DNA of 5,308 nt from Chitinophagaceae bacterium. GTDB taxonomy: Bacteria; Bacteroidota; Bacteroidia; Chitinophagales; Chitinophagaceae. The position numbers were made by a program, and so were the translations under genes. Below the pieces are notes generated by a model. It saw nothing but the letters and a program-made list of their open reading frames with translations, was not told the origin of the DNA and made no database searches. Numbering within the stretch: the first letter of the stretch is position 1; the number at the start of each line of letters is the position of its first letter. The stretch lies in NCBI GenBank assembly GCA_019747455.1, contig JAIEQT010000212.1:1-5308 (forward strand), read 5' to 3'. Shown one piece after another: positions 1 through 5,308 of this stretch.

Positions 1-51
1 GTGTGCATGTTGCAACAAATAGGGACTCGTTTCTTGCGCTAACTTATTGAT
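1..51 (-). CDS. N-terminal fragment of a DUF255/YyaL-type thioredoxin-domain protein (runs off left edge)
   Basis: Seen: reading the minus strand from position 51 to the left edge gives INKLAQETSPYLLQHAH in one open frame. Known: SPYLLQHA, normally followed by NPVDW, is the N-terminal signature of the DUF255 (Thioredox_DsbH) family, which includes Bacillus YyaL and human SPATA20. These are long proteins with a thioredoxin-like domain followed by an alpha/alpha-barrel resembling N-acylglucosamine 2-epimerase; their biochemical role is not settled. Family members commonly begin with Met just before NKLA or NRLA, but here that codon is ATC (51-49). The frame is closed by TAA at 63-61, and no ATG, GTG or TTG lies between that stop and the signature. 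Only one base separates the hemD stop from the ATC, so co-transcription and coupled translation with hemD are likely. The catalytic CxxC would lie outside the window. The family call is strong for so short a piece; the start is uncertain. Confidence 0.75.
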   Translation of the reverse strand, partial: MNKLAQETSPYLLQHAH

Positions 52-52
52 A

Positions 53-856
53 TTATTTTTTTACAGGTTTCAACGAACTCGCCAAAAACTGATCAAGCGC
101 AGCAACCATACTGGGCTGCTTTGGGCTAGGTACTTTTATATCCAGGGTAAAGCCAGCATCTTCAACCGCCTTCGAGGTGTTATTACCAAAAGCACCCATA
201 ACAGTACCATTTTGTTTGAAAGAAGGATAATTGTCTAACAAGCTCTTAACGCCACTAGGTGTGAAAAAACAAATCACTTGATAGTGCTGATTATCTAAAA
301 CCGATTTAATATCATTACTGATGGTTCGATACATAAATCCAAGCGTAAACTCACATTTATTATTTTTCAACCAGCTTACAATTTCATTATCTTGTTGATT
401 TTCACTACATACATATAGAAACTTCTCCGATTCTTTATGCTTATTGATTACATCAAAAAGGCTCTTATTGGTGCCATCGGCACCATAAAAAACTTTCCGC
501 TTGCGGTATAAAATGAACTTTTGAAGATAAAGGGCAACAGCCTCTGTGATACAGAAGTATTTTGTATCCTGTCCGATACTAATTTTCATTTCCTCACTCA
601 TCCGAAAGAAATGATCAATTGCATTTCGACTGGTGAAAATAACAGCTGTATAATAACTGATATCTATCTTTTGTTTGCGAAATTCTCTGGCAGGGATTCC
701 TTCCAGCACAATAAATGGATGGAAAACCAGTTCTACCGGATATTTTCTCTCTAAATCAAAATAAGGTGATTTTTCACTTTCCGGCCTCGGTTGGGAAATA
801 AGTATACGATTCTTCGTTTTGGTATTCGCCGATTGCTTTGCCCCGTTCATACTCAT
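53..856 (-). CDS. hemD: Uroporphyrinogen-III synthase
   Basis: A 267-residue cytosolic enzyme that closes and rearranges hydroxymethylbilane to uroporphyrinogen III, the last common step before the haem, sirohaem and cobalamin branches. HemD is poorly conserved overall, but this protein matches the Bacteroidota type: ISQPRPESEKSPYFDLERKY (20-39), EFRKQKI (58-64), AVIFTSRNAIDHFFR (71-85), KYFCITEAVALYLQKF (99-114), YRKRKVF (117-123), MYRT (175-178), FFTPSGVKSLL (197-207) and the C-terminal PSPKQPSMVAALDQF (243-257). Two bilobed alpha/beta domains are expected. Residues 1-16 are a loose polar extension. Met1 is preferred, although Met3 is also possible, because a promoter match at 877-907 would put the RNA 5' end about 15 nt upstream of Met1. 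The gene starts 30 bp after the DUF4271 stop, and its own stop is one base from the next gene. Length and motifs are normal, with no sign of damage. Confidence 0.93.
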   Translation of the reverse strand: MSMNGAKQSANTKTKNRILISQPRPESEKSPYFDLERKYPVELVFHPFIVLEGIPAREFRKQKIDISYYTAVIFTSRNAIDHFFRMSEEMKISIGQDTKYFCITEAVALYLQKFILYRKRKVFYGADGTNKSLFDVINKHKESEKFLYVCSENQQDNEIVSWLKNNKCEFTLGFMYRTISNDIKSVLDNQHYQVICFFTPSGVKSLLDNYPSFKQNGTVMGAFGNNTSKAVEDAGFTLDIKVPSPKQPSMVAALDQFLASSLKPVKK

Positions 857-876
857 GCTTGTAACAGTATATTTTG

Positions 877-907
877 CAAATGTACGTTAGCCGATATAAT
901 TCACCAA
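877..907 (-). promoter_or_regulatory. Predicted Bacteroidota-type promoter for hemD
   Basis: On the minus strand there is TTG (907-905), a 20-bp spacer, then TACATTTG (884-877). This matches the Bacteroidota housekeeping promoter pattern TTG-N17-23-TAnnTTTG at every fixed position. The expected RNA start is near 870, giving a leader of about 15 nt before the hemD ATG at 856. The upstream element lies inside the last codons of the DUF4271 gene, so hemD could be transcribed independently as well as by read-through. This is a pattern match only. Confidence 0.55.
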
Positions 908-1852
908 TAGCTTGTAAAGCAATACAATAGGTGTTATTTCAACTGCGCAAAGGTACAGGAAAAAATGAAAGGGGTTTAGTTTTAAATCATTCCTGAGAGA
1001 TCCAAAAGAAACCAAATACCTATAAACAAACAATAAACAAATAATTCCGACACCCACCGTTACTATTACCGGAAGTATGGCCGGTTGAGCAAAAGCAAAT
1101 AAAACCACCAGTGGCAGCAGAAGTACACCCATAATTCTATTCACCGTAGCCACAAGGAATAAGTAGGCGGAAGCCGCGTCTTTGTTATTAAAAACCCATC
1201 CGGCAAAGGATATAAAAAAATATTTGCCTGTATATGTGGTTAGAATCAGCGCTGCTATATAAGCAAAGAGTTTTTCGAAAACCAAGGCCGACCATCCATA
1301 ATACCGGGTAAGTAAACTCAGAAAAAGAGCAGCGCTTATTACAAAAAATAAATTGATAAGCAAAGACGCCAATCCGTTCTGCAGTAGCTGTTCCCGCGTT
1401 TGCTTTTGGCGTAAAGAAGTTTGAAAAAAAAGCAGAAAAAGATTCCTAAAATATTTAGGGAATAATGCTTTGATAAAGGCTAATAAGAAAACCAAGAACA
1501 GTACCACATAAAAAAGTTCATCTTTCAAAACGCCATTATAATAACTGATTACCTGGTATGCCGGGGTGGCAAATAATGGTAAATAAGGGTGATACATATA
1601 TTTACGGTAGCCGGAAGTATCTTTTGTTGGTTGAACTAATGAGAGCGCTGCTTTAGCAATAGAATCCCTGCGAATACTATCTGTACGCAGTAATTGAAGG
1701 CTATCTGCTATCTTGCGGGCTGATAAGGAATCGATAGTTTGTGTTAGCTGGGGTGTTGAGTCGGTACGGGTAACTGAGTCGGTTTGAGCCAATACGGCGG
1801 TACCCCACAAAACCCAAAAAAGAAGACTTATAAGCGTCTTAAAAAATTGCAT
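887..1852 (-). CDS. DUF4271 domain-containing membrane protein
   Basis: A 321-residue envelope protein of unknown biochemical function. Residues 1-22 look like a signal peptide (KTLISLLFWVLWGTAVLAQ, cleavage after Ala22). Residues 23-80 form a polar linker rich in Asp-Ser, likely periplasmic. From about residue 112 the protein is a multi-pass membrane domain with likely segments near 112-130, 161-182, 192-206, 229-256, 258-281 and 294-317. The family signature is FHFFLYLCAVEITPIVLLYK (296-315), ending close to the C-terminus. The ATG at 1852-1850 is preferred because it gives an intact signal peptide. The gene heads the unit leading to hemD, which starts 30 bp downstream, and diverges from hemW. 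From memory, DUF4271 and hemD are often neighbours in Bacteroidota; this suggests, but does not show, a link to tetrapyrrole metabolism. It is confidently placed in the family, while its function is unknown. Confidence 0.9.
   Translation of the reverse strand: MQFFKTLISLLFWVLWGTAVLAQTDSVTRTDSTPQLTQTIDSLSARKIADSLQLLRTDSIRRDSIAKAALSLVQPTKDTSGYRKYMYHPYLPLFATPAYQVISYYNGVLKDELFYVVLFLVFLLAFIKALFPKYFRNLFLLFFQTSLRQKQTREQLLQNGLASLLINLFFVISAALFLSLLTRYYGWSALVFEKLFAYIAALILTTYTGKYFFISFAGWVFNNKDAASAYLFLVATVNRIMGVLLLPLVVLFAFAQPAILPVIVTVGVGIICLLFVYRYLVSFGSLRNDLKLNPFHFFLYLCAVEITPIVLLYKLLVNYIG
1658..1783 (-). other. Asp-Ser repeat linker in the DUF4271 protein
   Basis: Residues 24-65 contain six D-S-x triplets: DSV (25), DST (31), DSL (41), DSL (50), DSI (58) and DSI (63). 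The segment follows the predicted signal peptide and precedes the membrane domain, so it is probably periplasmic and disordered. All six fit the D-(S/T)-(A/I/L/V/M/T) motif described for general protein O-glycosylation in Bacteroidota. That they are modified is an inference. Confidence 0.55.
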
Positions 1853-1856
1853 ACCA

Positions 1857-1864
1857 CAAAAATA
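1857..1864 (-). promoter_or_regulatory. Possible -7 box for the DUF4271 gene
   Basis: The minus strand reads TATTTTTG, a full match to TAnnTTTG, ending four bases before the DUF4271 ATG at 1852. I see no TTG at the usual spacing upstream; the nearest is ATG at 1890-1888 with a 23-bp spacer. If used, it would give a transcript with almost no leader. In AT-rich DNA such an octamer can occur by chance. Confidence 0.3.
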
Positions 1865-1869
1865 TCAAA

Positions 1870-2994
1870 TTGGCCGGCATATATATTCATATTCCTTTTT
1901 GTAGAAAAGCATGTCATTATTGCGATTTCCATTTCTCAACCGGTTTAGCTGCTATGGAGGATATGGGATCAGCGATTTGTAACGAGTTATATCAAAGAAG
2001 AGATTTTTTAGCCCATACCCCCATTTCCACCATTTATTTTGGAGGCGGTACCCCCTCTCTACTACCTAATCATATCCTACAACAAATACTAGAGACCATC
2101 AACAAATATTTCTCTTTTGAAAAGACTGTTGAAATTAGTTTTGAAGCCAATCCGGATGATATAACAAAAGAGGCATTAACGCAATGGATGCAGGCAGGTA
2201 TCAACAGGTTGAGTATAGGGATACAATCCTTTCAGGAAGCGGATTTAGCCTGGATGAATAGGGCACATACCGCAGCGCAATCTTTTCAATGTATTGAACG
2301 GATAAAGGAGGTTGGGTTTACAAACTATTCCATTGATTTAATTTATGGTAGTCCTGCTTTAACAGATAAGGGATGGGAAGAAAATTTAGACATAGTAGTT
2401 CAAAATAATATCAAACATCTTTCTGCCTATGCTCTTACCGTAGAACCAAGAACTGCCTTAGCAAGGCAAATTCAGCAACAAAAAATAGCTGATGTTGATC
2501 CGGATAAACAAGCTAAACATTTCAACATGTTAAGCGCTTGGGCAAACCATCATAACTATACTCATTACGAGATCTCCAATTTAGCCATTGAGGGTTATAG
2601 AAGCAATCATAATACTAATTACTGGAAGGGCGTACCGTACTTAGGTATTGGCCCTTCTGCCCACTCTTTCAACGGCAACAAAAGAGGTTGGAATATCAGT
2701 AATAACGCATTATATATACAAGCACAGAAAATTAATATGGTTATATATGAGGAAGAAGTGCTAACGGATACACAACGTGCCAATGAATATATCATGACTT
2801 CCCTCAGAACTATCGAGGGCTTGGATTTAACACATATGCAAGCATTACTGGGGGAAACTGCTGTTATGAGGATTTTGTTGAGTGCAAAAAAAGCTATCGA
2901 GAATGGACGTTTACAAAGAGAAAATAATATACTCGTGCTTACCCAAGCGGGGAAATTTTTAGCTGATGGTATTGCTTCCGATTTATTTTTATAA
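1870..2994 (+). CDS. hemW: Radical SAM haem chaperone HemW
   Basis: A 374-residue cytosolic radical-SAM protein that binds haem and delivers it to haem proteins such as respiratory enzymes. The N-terminus MAGIYIHIPF leads into the 4Fe-4S ligands C11, C15 and C18 (CRKACHYCDF). The Phe after C-x places it with HemW rather than coproporphyrinogen dehydrogenase HemN, which has a fourth Cys there and a longer N-terminus. Other motifs are YFGGGTPSLL (56-65), NPDD (94-97), NRLSIGIQSF (112-121), DLIYGSP (156-162), HYEISNLA (232-239), the S-x-HN-x-x-YW segment (245-252) linked to haem binding in this family, and YLGIGPSAHSF (257-267). A C-terminal HemW domain ends in LTQAGKFLADGIASDLFL. The start is TTG: an in-frame TAA at 1840-1842 leaves no ATG or GTG, and the TTG gives the family's usual N-terminus. 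No Shine-Dalgarno is visible, only an A-rich leader. Tandem stops TAA TAG end the gene. Only 17 bp separate it from the divergent DUF4271 gene. Confidence 0.95.
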   Translation: MAGIYIHIPFCRKACHYCDFHFSTGLAAMEDMGSAICNELYQRRDFLAHTPISTIYFGGGTPSLLPNHILQQILETINKYFSFEKTVEISFEANPDDITKEALTQWMQAGINRLSIGIQSFQEADLAWMNRAHTAAQSFQCIERIKEVGFTNYSIDLIYGSPALTDKGWEENLDIVVQNNIKHLSAYALTVEPRTALARQIQQQKIADVDPDKQAKHFNMLSAWANHHNYTHYEISNLAIEGYRSNHNTNYWKGVPYLGIGPSAHSFNGNKRGWNISNNALYIQAQKINMVIYEEEVLTDTQRANEYIMTSLRTIEGLDLTHMQALLGETAVMRILLSAKKAIENGRLQRENNILVLTQAGKFLADGIASDLFL

Positions 2995-3088
2995 TAGCTA
3001 GTGAATGCTATCAATAATTTTACATTAACAGCACTAAAATAATTTTGTTTATCGAATTCTTTTATTTTTTTAGAAAATCTGAAACATT

Positions 3089-4096
3089 TTATTGTAAGTT
3101 CTTTTCAATCATAGCAAAACCATCGGCAGGTAACAGTTGTTCCCATAAAATTCGATAAATAGTTGCCGCAATTGGCATATCAGCGCCAATATGCTGATTT
3201 AATAAATACACGCATTTACTCGCATTATACCCCTCTGCAACCATATTTAATTCCAATTGAGCGGCTTTTACAGAATACCCCTTACCTAACATATTTCCGA
3301 AAGTTCTGTTTCTACTGTAGAGTGAATAACAGGTTACAAGTAAATCACCCAAGTACACCGAAGCCGCATAATTGGGAACACAGCCTGAAAGATGTTGTTC
3401 TGAGTCATTTATTTTCTTTAAAAAGCTAACCATTTCATCGGCCGCTGCAGCTATATATACACTTTGAAAATTATCGCCATAGTCAAGTCCGTGGGCTATT
3501 CCGGCCCCAAGTGCATATATATTTTTTAGTACTGCCGCATATTGTACACCGATAATATCAGTATTAACAATCGTATTGATATACTCAGTTTTGAAATTGC
3601 TTGCTAAATAATGCGTAGCTTTTTCATCGATACCTGAAAACGTTAGATAGGAAAGCTTTTCAGCAGCCACTTCTTCGGCATGACAGGGGCCCAGAATGGT
3701 GAAGTAATCTTCTATATCTAATGCAATCGCATCTTGTAAATAATCGTTCAGCAATTGATTAGATCCCGGGAGTACTCCTTTTACGGCCGACATAATTTTC
3801 TTCCCACTCCATGTAGAAATAGGAATTGATTGTACAGTTTCTGCAACATAAGCCGAGGGAACGGCGATAACTAATACCTCTGCCGCATCTACAACATCAG
3901 ATAATTCCTGACGTAAGTGTAATTGATCGGGATTGAAATAAGCCCCACTCAGATAATGCGGATTATGTCTCCTTTTTTGGAGGTACTGAATACTATCCGG
4001 GTTCCGAACCCACCAATAAATAGAATTGCCATTATCGGTTAAAATTTTGGCTAATGCGGTAGCCCAGCTTCCACTTCCAATGATCCCAAACTGCAT
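3089..4096 (-). CDS. gpsA: NAD(P)H-dependent glycerol-3-phosphate dehydrogenase
   Basis: A 335-residue cytosolic enzyme that reduces dihydroxyacetone phosphate to sn-glycerol 3-phosphate, the backbone precursor of membrane phospholipids. The N-terminal Rossmann fold has GSGSWATALA (7-16), the GxGxxA dinucleotide loop. SAVKG carries Lys106, GPCHAEEVA (136-144) is the substrate-loop region, VLKNIYALGAGIAHGLDYG (189-207) carries the expected catalytic Lys191, and YLGDLLVTCYSLYSRNRTFG (248-267) is the family signature with Asp251 and Arg264. The GPC-H-AEE version, in place of the commoner GPS/T-F-AxE, is to my recollection usual in Bacteroidota. The C-terminal helical domain ends with MPIAATIYRILWE (307-319). 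Length is typical and the ATG at 4096 starts directly at the Rossmann strand, so the start is secure. The gene lies 74 bp downstream of an efflux adaptor gene on the same strand, with a promoter-like box between them, and converges with hemW. No functional tie to the adaptor is apparent. Confidence 0.96.
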   Translation of the reverse strand: MQFGIIGSGSWATALAKILTDNGNSIYWWVRNPDSIQYLQKRRHNPHYLSGAYFNPDQLHLRQELSDVVDAAEVLVIAVPSAYVAETVQSIPISTWSGKKIMSAVKGVLPGSNQLLNDYLQDAIALDIEDYFTILGPCHAEEVAAEKLSYLTFSGIDEKATHYLASNFKTEYINTIVNTDIIGVQYAAVLKNIYALGAGIAHGLDYGDNFQSVYIAAAADEMVSFLKKINDSEQHLSGCVPNYAASVYLGDLLVTCYSLYSRNRTFGNMLGKGYSVKAAQLELNMVAEGYNASKCVYLLNQHIGADMPIAATIYRILWEQLLPADGFAMIEKNLQ

Positions 4097-4113
4097 ATGG
4101 CTCGTTTATGCAG

Positions 4114-4121
4114 CAAATATA
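4114..4121 (-). promoter_or_regulatory. Predicted -7 box for gpsA
   Basis: The minus strand reads TATATTTG, a full match to the Bacteroidota -7 box TAnnTTTG, 17 bp upstream of the gpsA ATG. The upstream TTG is imperfect: TTC at 4145-4143 (21-bp spacer) or TTT at 4142-4140 (18-bp spacer). The expected RNA start near 4107 leaves a leader of about 10 nt. This supports independent transcription of gpsA, though read-through from the adaptor gene cannot be excluded. Confidence 0.45.
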
Positions 4122-4166
4122 GGTAATAGGTTATAGGTAAAAGAAGGAGTCTGTACCCTATTACCT
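4118..4166. repeat. Short direct and inverted repeats between the adaptor gene and gpsA
   Basis: On the plus strand TATAGGTAA occurs at 4118-4126 and again at 4132-4140, a 14-bp period. AGGTAATAGG at 4121-4130 is a perfect inverted copy of CCTATTACCT at 4157-4166, with a 26-nt loop. The second direct copy can also pair with the same right arm over 6 bp, so two left arms compete for one right arm. The long loop and absence of a T-run argue against a classical terminator. The left arm abuts the gpsA -7 box, so a protein-binding role is possible, but drift of AT-rich spacer repeats is equally likely. Confidence 0.5.
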
Positions 4167-4170
4167 TTCC

Positions 4171-5308
4171 CTAGTCCTTCTTCTTCTCTTCAAATAATTT
4201 ATCTTTTGCTGTTTTCTTCACCAAAGTCCCATCTTTCAATGTTTTGCTTACAGTGGTATAAGGGCCAGTAACTACTTCATCGCCTTCTTTTAAGCCTTCA
4301 ATAATTTCAATATTATTTAAATCCTGAATAGCTGTTTTTACTTTTATCTGCTTTACCTTATTATCCTTTTGTAGGATGAAAACAACTTCTTGCAAATCAT
4401 CTCCAGCAGTTACTGATTTTGGTGCATCACTGTTTACACTTTCATCTTTTTTCTTCTCATTCTTAGTCGTATTGCTGCTGTCTTTTGGATCTCTGGTAGT
4501 AACCGCATTCAACGGAACAGAAAGTACATTTACATGACTTTTTGTTTGGATATCGGCGCTGGCCGTCATGCCCGGACGAAAAGGAAAACTTTTCCCTTTT
4601 ATAACAAGATCCTTGTAGCTATCGGGTAATAACCGGATATGTACTTTATAATTCGTTACTTCTGTTGTTGATGACCCTGCTCCTAATGCAGAACCAGTTG
4701 TTGGATTTGCGATTTTATAAACCAAACCCTTGAATTTACGATTGCTATAAGCATCTACTTCTACAATAGCCGTATCTCCCAATTTTACTTTTGGAATATC
4801 GTTCTCTCCAACATCTACCCGCACTTCAATACTTCTCATATCAGCAACGCGCATCATTTCTGTACCCACATTAAAACTATTACCGGCAACGCGCTCTCCT
4901 TTTTTAATGGCCATCAAACTTATAATACCATCCATAGGAGATACGATAACGGTTCTGCTTATATCTTTATCAGCTCTATTTAATTGAGCCTGAACACTGG
5001 CCACAGCAGCTTGCGCGCTCTTTATACCTTCCGTTGCAGCAGTATAATTCGCTTTTGCCGCACGGTATGCTTGCTCAGCCTGTTCAAATTCCAACCTACT
5101 AATTACTTTCTCATCAAATAGCCTTTTTTGTCGATTATACTGTGTTTCTGTTTGATCTAAAGTAGCTTTTAATGCACCTAACTGAGCTGTTGAATTAGAT
5201 ACCTGGGCTTTCTGTTGATTAACACCGGCAGCCACTTGATCTCTCTGAGAATTTAAAATATCTGCATAAATACGGGCTAATACCTGTCCGCGACGAACAC
5301 TATCTCCC
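4171..5308 (-). CDS. Periplasmic adaptor (membrane fusion) subunit of an efflux system, MacA/AcrA-like, N-terminus missing
   Basis: A partial gene: 378 codons and a TAG stop are visible and the frame is open to the right edge, so the GTG at 5235 is an internal Val, not a start. The visible protein begins GDSVRRGQVLARI, the first half of the biotinyl-lipoyl domain. A coiled-coil hairpin follows (about 14-117), then the second lipoyl half with VSPMDGIISLMAIKKGERVA, a beta-barrel with MRSIEVRVDVGENDIPKVKLG, and a membrane-proximal domain from about FRPGMTASADIQTK onward. The hairpin tip carries RQKRLFDEKVIS (59-70), fitting the R-x3-L-x6-S motif that docks adaptors onto TolC-type outer-membrane channels. 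The protein should bridge an inner-membrane transporter, either MacB-type ABC or RND, and an outer-membrane channel. I lean to MacA-like, but the partner gene is not in the window. A Lys/Asp/Ser-rich insert (273-305) and a KDKLFEEKKKD tail are unusual. The signal peptide or lipobox lies beyond the edge. Confidence 0.9.
   Translation of the reverse strand, partial: GDSVRRGQVLARIYADILNSQRDQVAAGVNQQKAQVSNSTAQLGALKATLDQTETQYNRQKRLFDEKVISRLEFEQAEQAYRAAKANYTAATEGIKSAQAAVASVQAQLNRADKDISRTVIVSPMDGIISLMAIKKGERVAGNSFNVGTEMMRVADMRSIEVRVDVGENDIPKVKLGDTAIVEVDAYSNRKFKGLVYKIANPTTGSALGAGSSTTEVTNYKVHIRLLPDSYKDLVIKGKSFPFRPGMTASADIQTKSHVNVLSVPLNAVTTRDPKDSSNTTKNEKKKDESVNSDAPKSVTAGDDLQEVVFILQKDNKVKQIKVKTAIQDLNNIEIIEGLKEGDEVVTGPYTTVSKTLKDGTLVKKTAKDKLFEEKKKD

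Noticed and set aside
3..50. Possible C-terminal end of a plus-strand gene entering from the left (frame ending at TGA 48-50)
   Set aside because: The minus strand of the same bases encodes an unmistakable family signature, so the plus-strand frame is the shadow.
47..238. A 63-codon plus-strand open frame opposite the 3' end of hemD
   Set aside because: It lies antisense to a well-supported hemD sequence, has no recognisable motif and no promoter.
521..754. A 77-codon plus-strand open frame within hemD
   Set aside because: Antisense shadow of conserved hemD codons; composition not protein-like and no family resemblance.
1823..1840. AAGAC-N8-GTCTT dyad enclosing CTTATAAG, upstream of hemW
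   Set aside because: It lies within the signal-peptide codons of the DUF4271 gene, the arms are only 5 bp, and nothing else marks it as an operator.
1870..2994. Assignment as oxygen-independent coproporphyrinogen III dehydrogenase (HemN)
   Set aside because: The cluster motif is CxxxCxxCxF without the fourth Cys, the long HemN N-terminal region is absent, and the C-terminal motifs are those of HemW.
2619..3014. A 131-codon minus-strand open frame opposite the end of hemW
   Set aside because: It covers the conserved HemW C-terminal domain on the opposite strand, with no recognised product.
2995..3088. Bidirectional terminator between hemW and gpsA
   Set aside because: The gap is AT-rich with only tiny AT self-complementary stretches (such as AAAATAATTTT at 3036-3046) and no GC stem followed by a T-run on either strand.
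3163..3429. An 88-codon plus-strand open frame within gpsA
   Set aside because: Antisense to conserved GpsA motifs and lacking any recognisable features.
5233..5235. GTG as the start codon of the efflux adaptor
   Set aside because: The same frame continues open to the window edge and encodes the first half of the lipoyl domain, so this GTG is an internal Val codon.
1..5308. A new defence, mobile or biosynthetic system
   Set aside because: All complete genes belong to recognised families in ordinary context; there are no transposases, integrases, phage genes, CRISPR repeats or unusual compositional islands.

Overview
The window looks like ordinary chromosomal DNA from a member of the Bacteroidota, probably the Chitinophagaceae or a close relative. 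This placement is an inference. It rests on an AT-rich genome, a DUF4271 membrane protein (a family I know only from this phylum), HemD, GpsA and HemW sequences of Bacteroidota type, no Shine-Dalgarno sequences before the starts, and several matches to the Bacteroidota promoter pattern TTG-N17-23-TAnnTTTG.

Left part (1-1852, all minus strand): a likely transcription unit runs from a DUF4271 membrane protein (887-1852) into hemD, uroporphyrinogen-III synthase (53-856), and then into the first codons of a third gene that runs off the left edge (1-51). The fragment reads INKLAQETSPYLLQHAH, the N-terminal signature of the DUF255/YyaL/SPATA20 thioredoxin-domain family. It has no ATG, GTG or TTG before the signature, so an ATC start or a sequence error is implied. 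A good promoter match for hemD lies across the 3' end of the DUF4271 gene.

Middle (1853-3088): hemW, the radical-SAM haem chaperone, is read on the plus strand from a TTG start only 17 bp from the divergent DUF4271 ATG, so the regulatory DNA of each gene must overlap the other gene. hemD (tetrapyrrole synthesis) and hemW (haem delivery) therefore flank the DUF4271 gene. hemW converges on gpsA across 94 bp of AT-rich DNA in which I see no convincing terminator.

Right part (3089-5308, minus strand): gpsA (NAD(P)H-dependent glycerol-3-phosphate dehydrogenase) lies downstream of a periplasmic adaptor (membrane fusion) protein of an efflux system, whose N-terminus is beyond the right edge. The 74-bp gap between them carries a TAnnTTTG box, a 9-bp direct repeat and a 10-bp inverted repeat.

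I found no mobile element, tRNA, rRNA, CRISPR array or defence locus, and no evidence of a new system. The points most worth a second look are the hidden gene start at the left edge, the very tight divergent DUF4271/hemW junction, and the run of possible O-glycosylation motifs in the DUF4271 protein.
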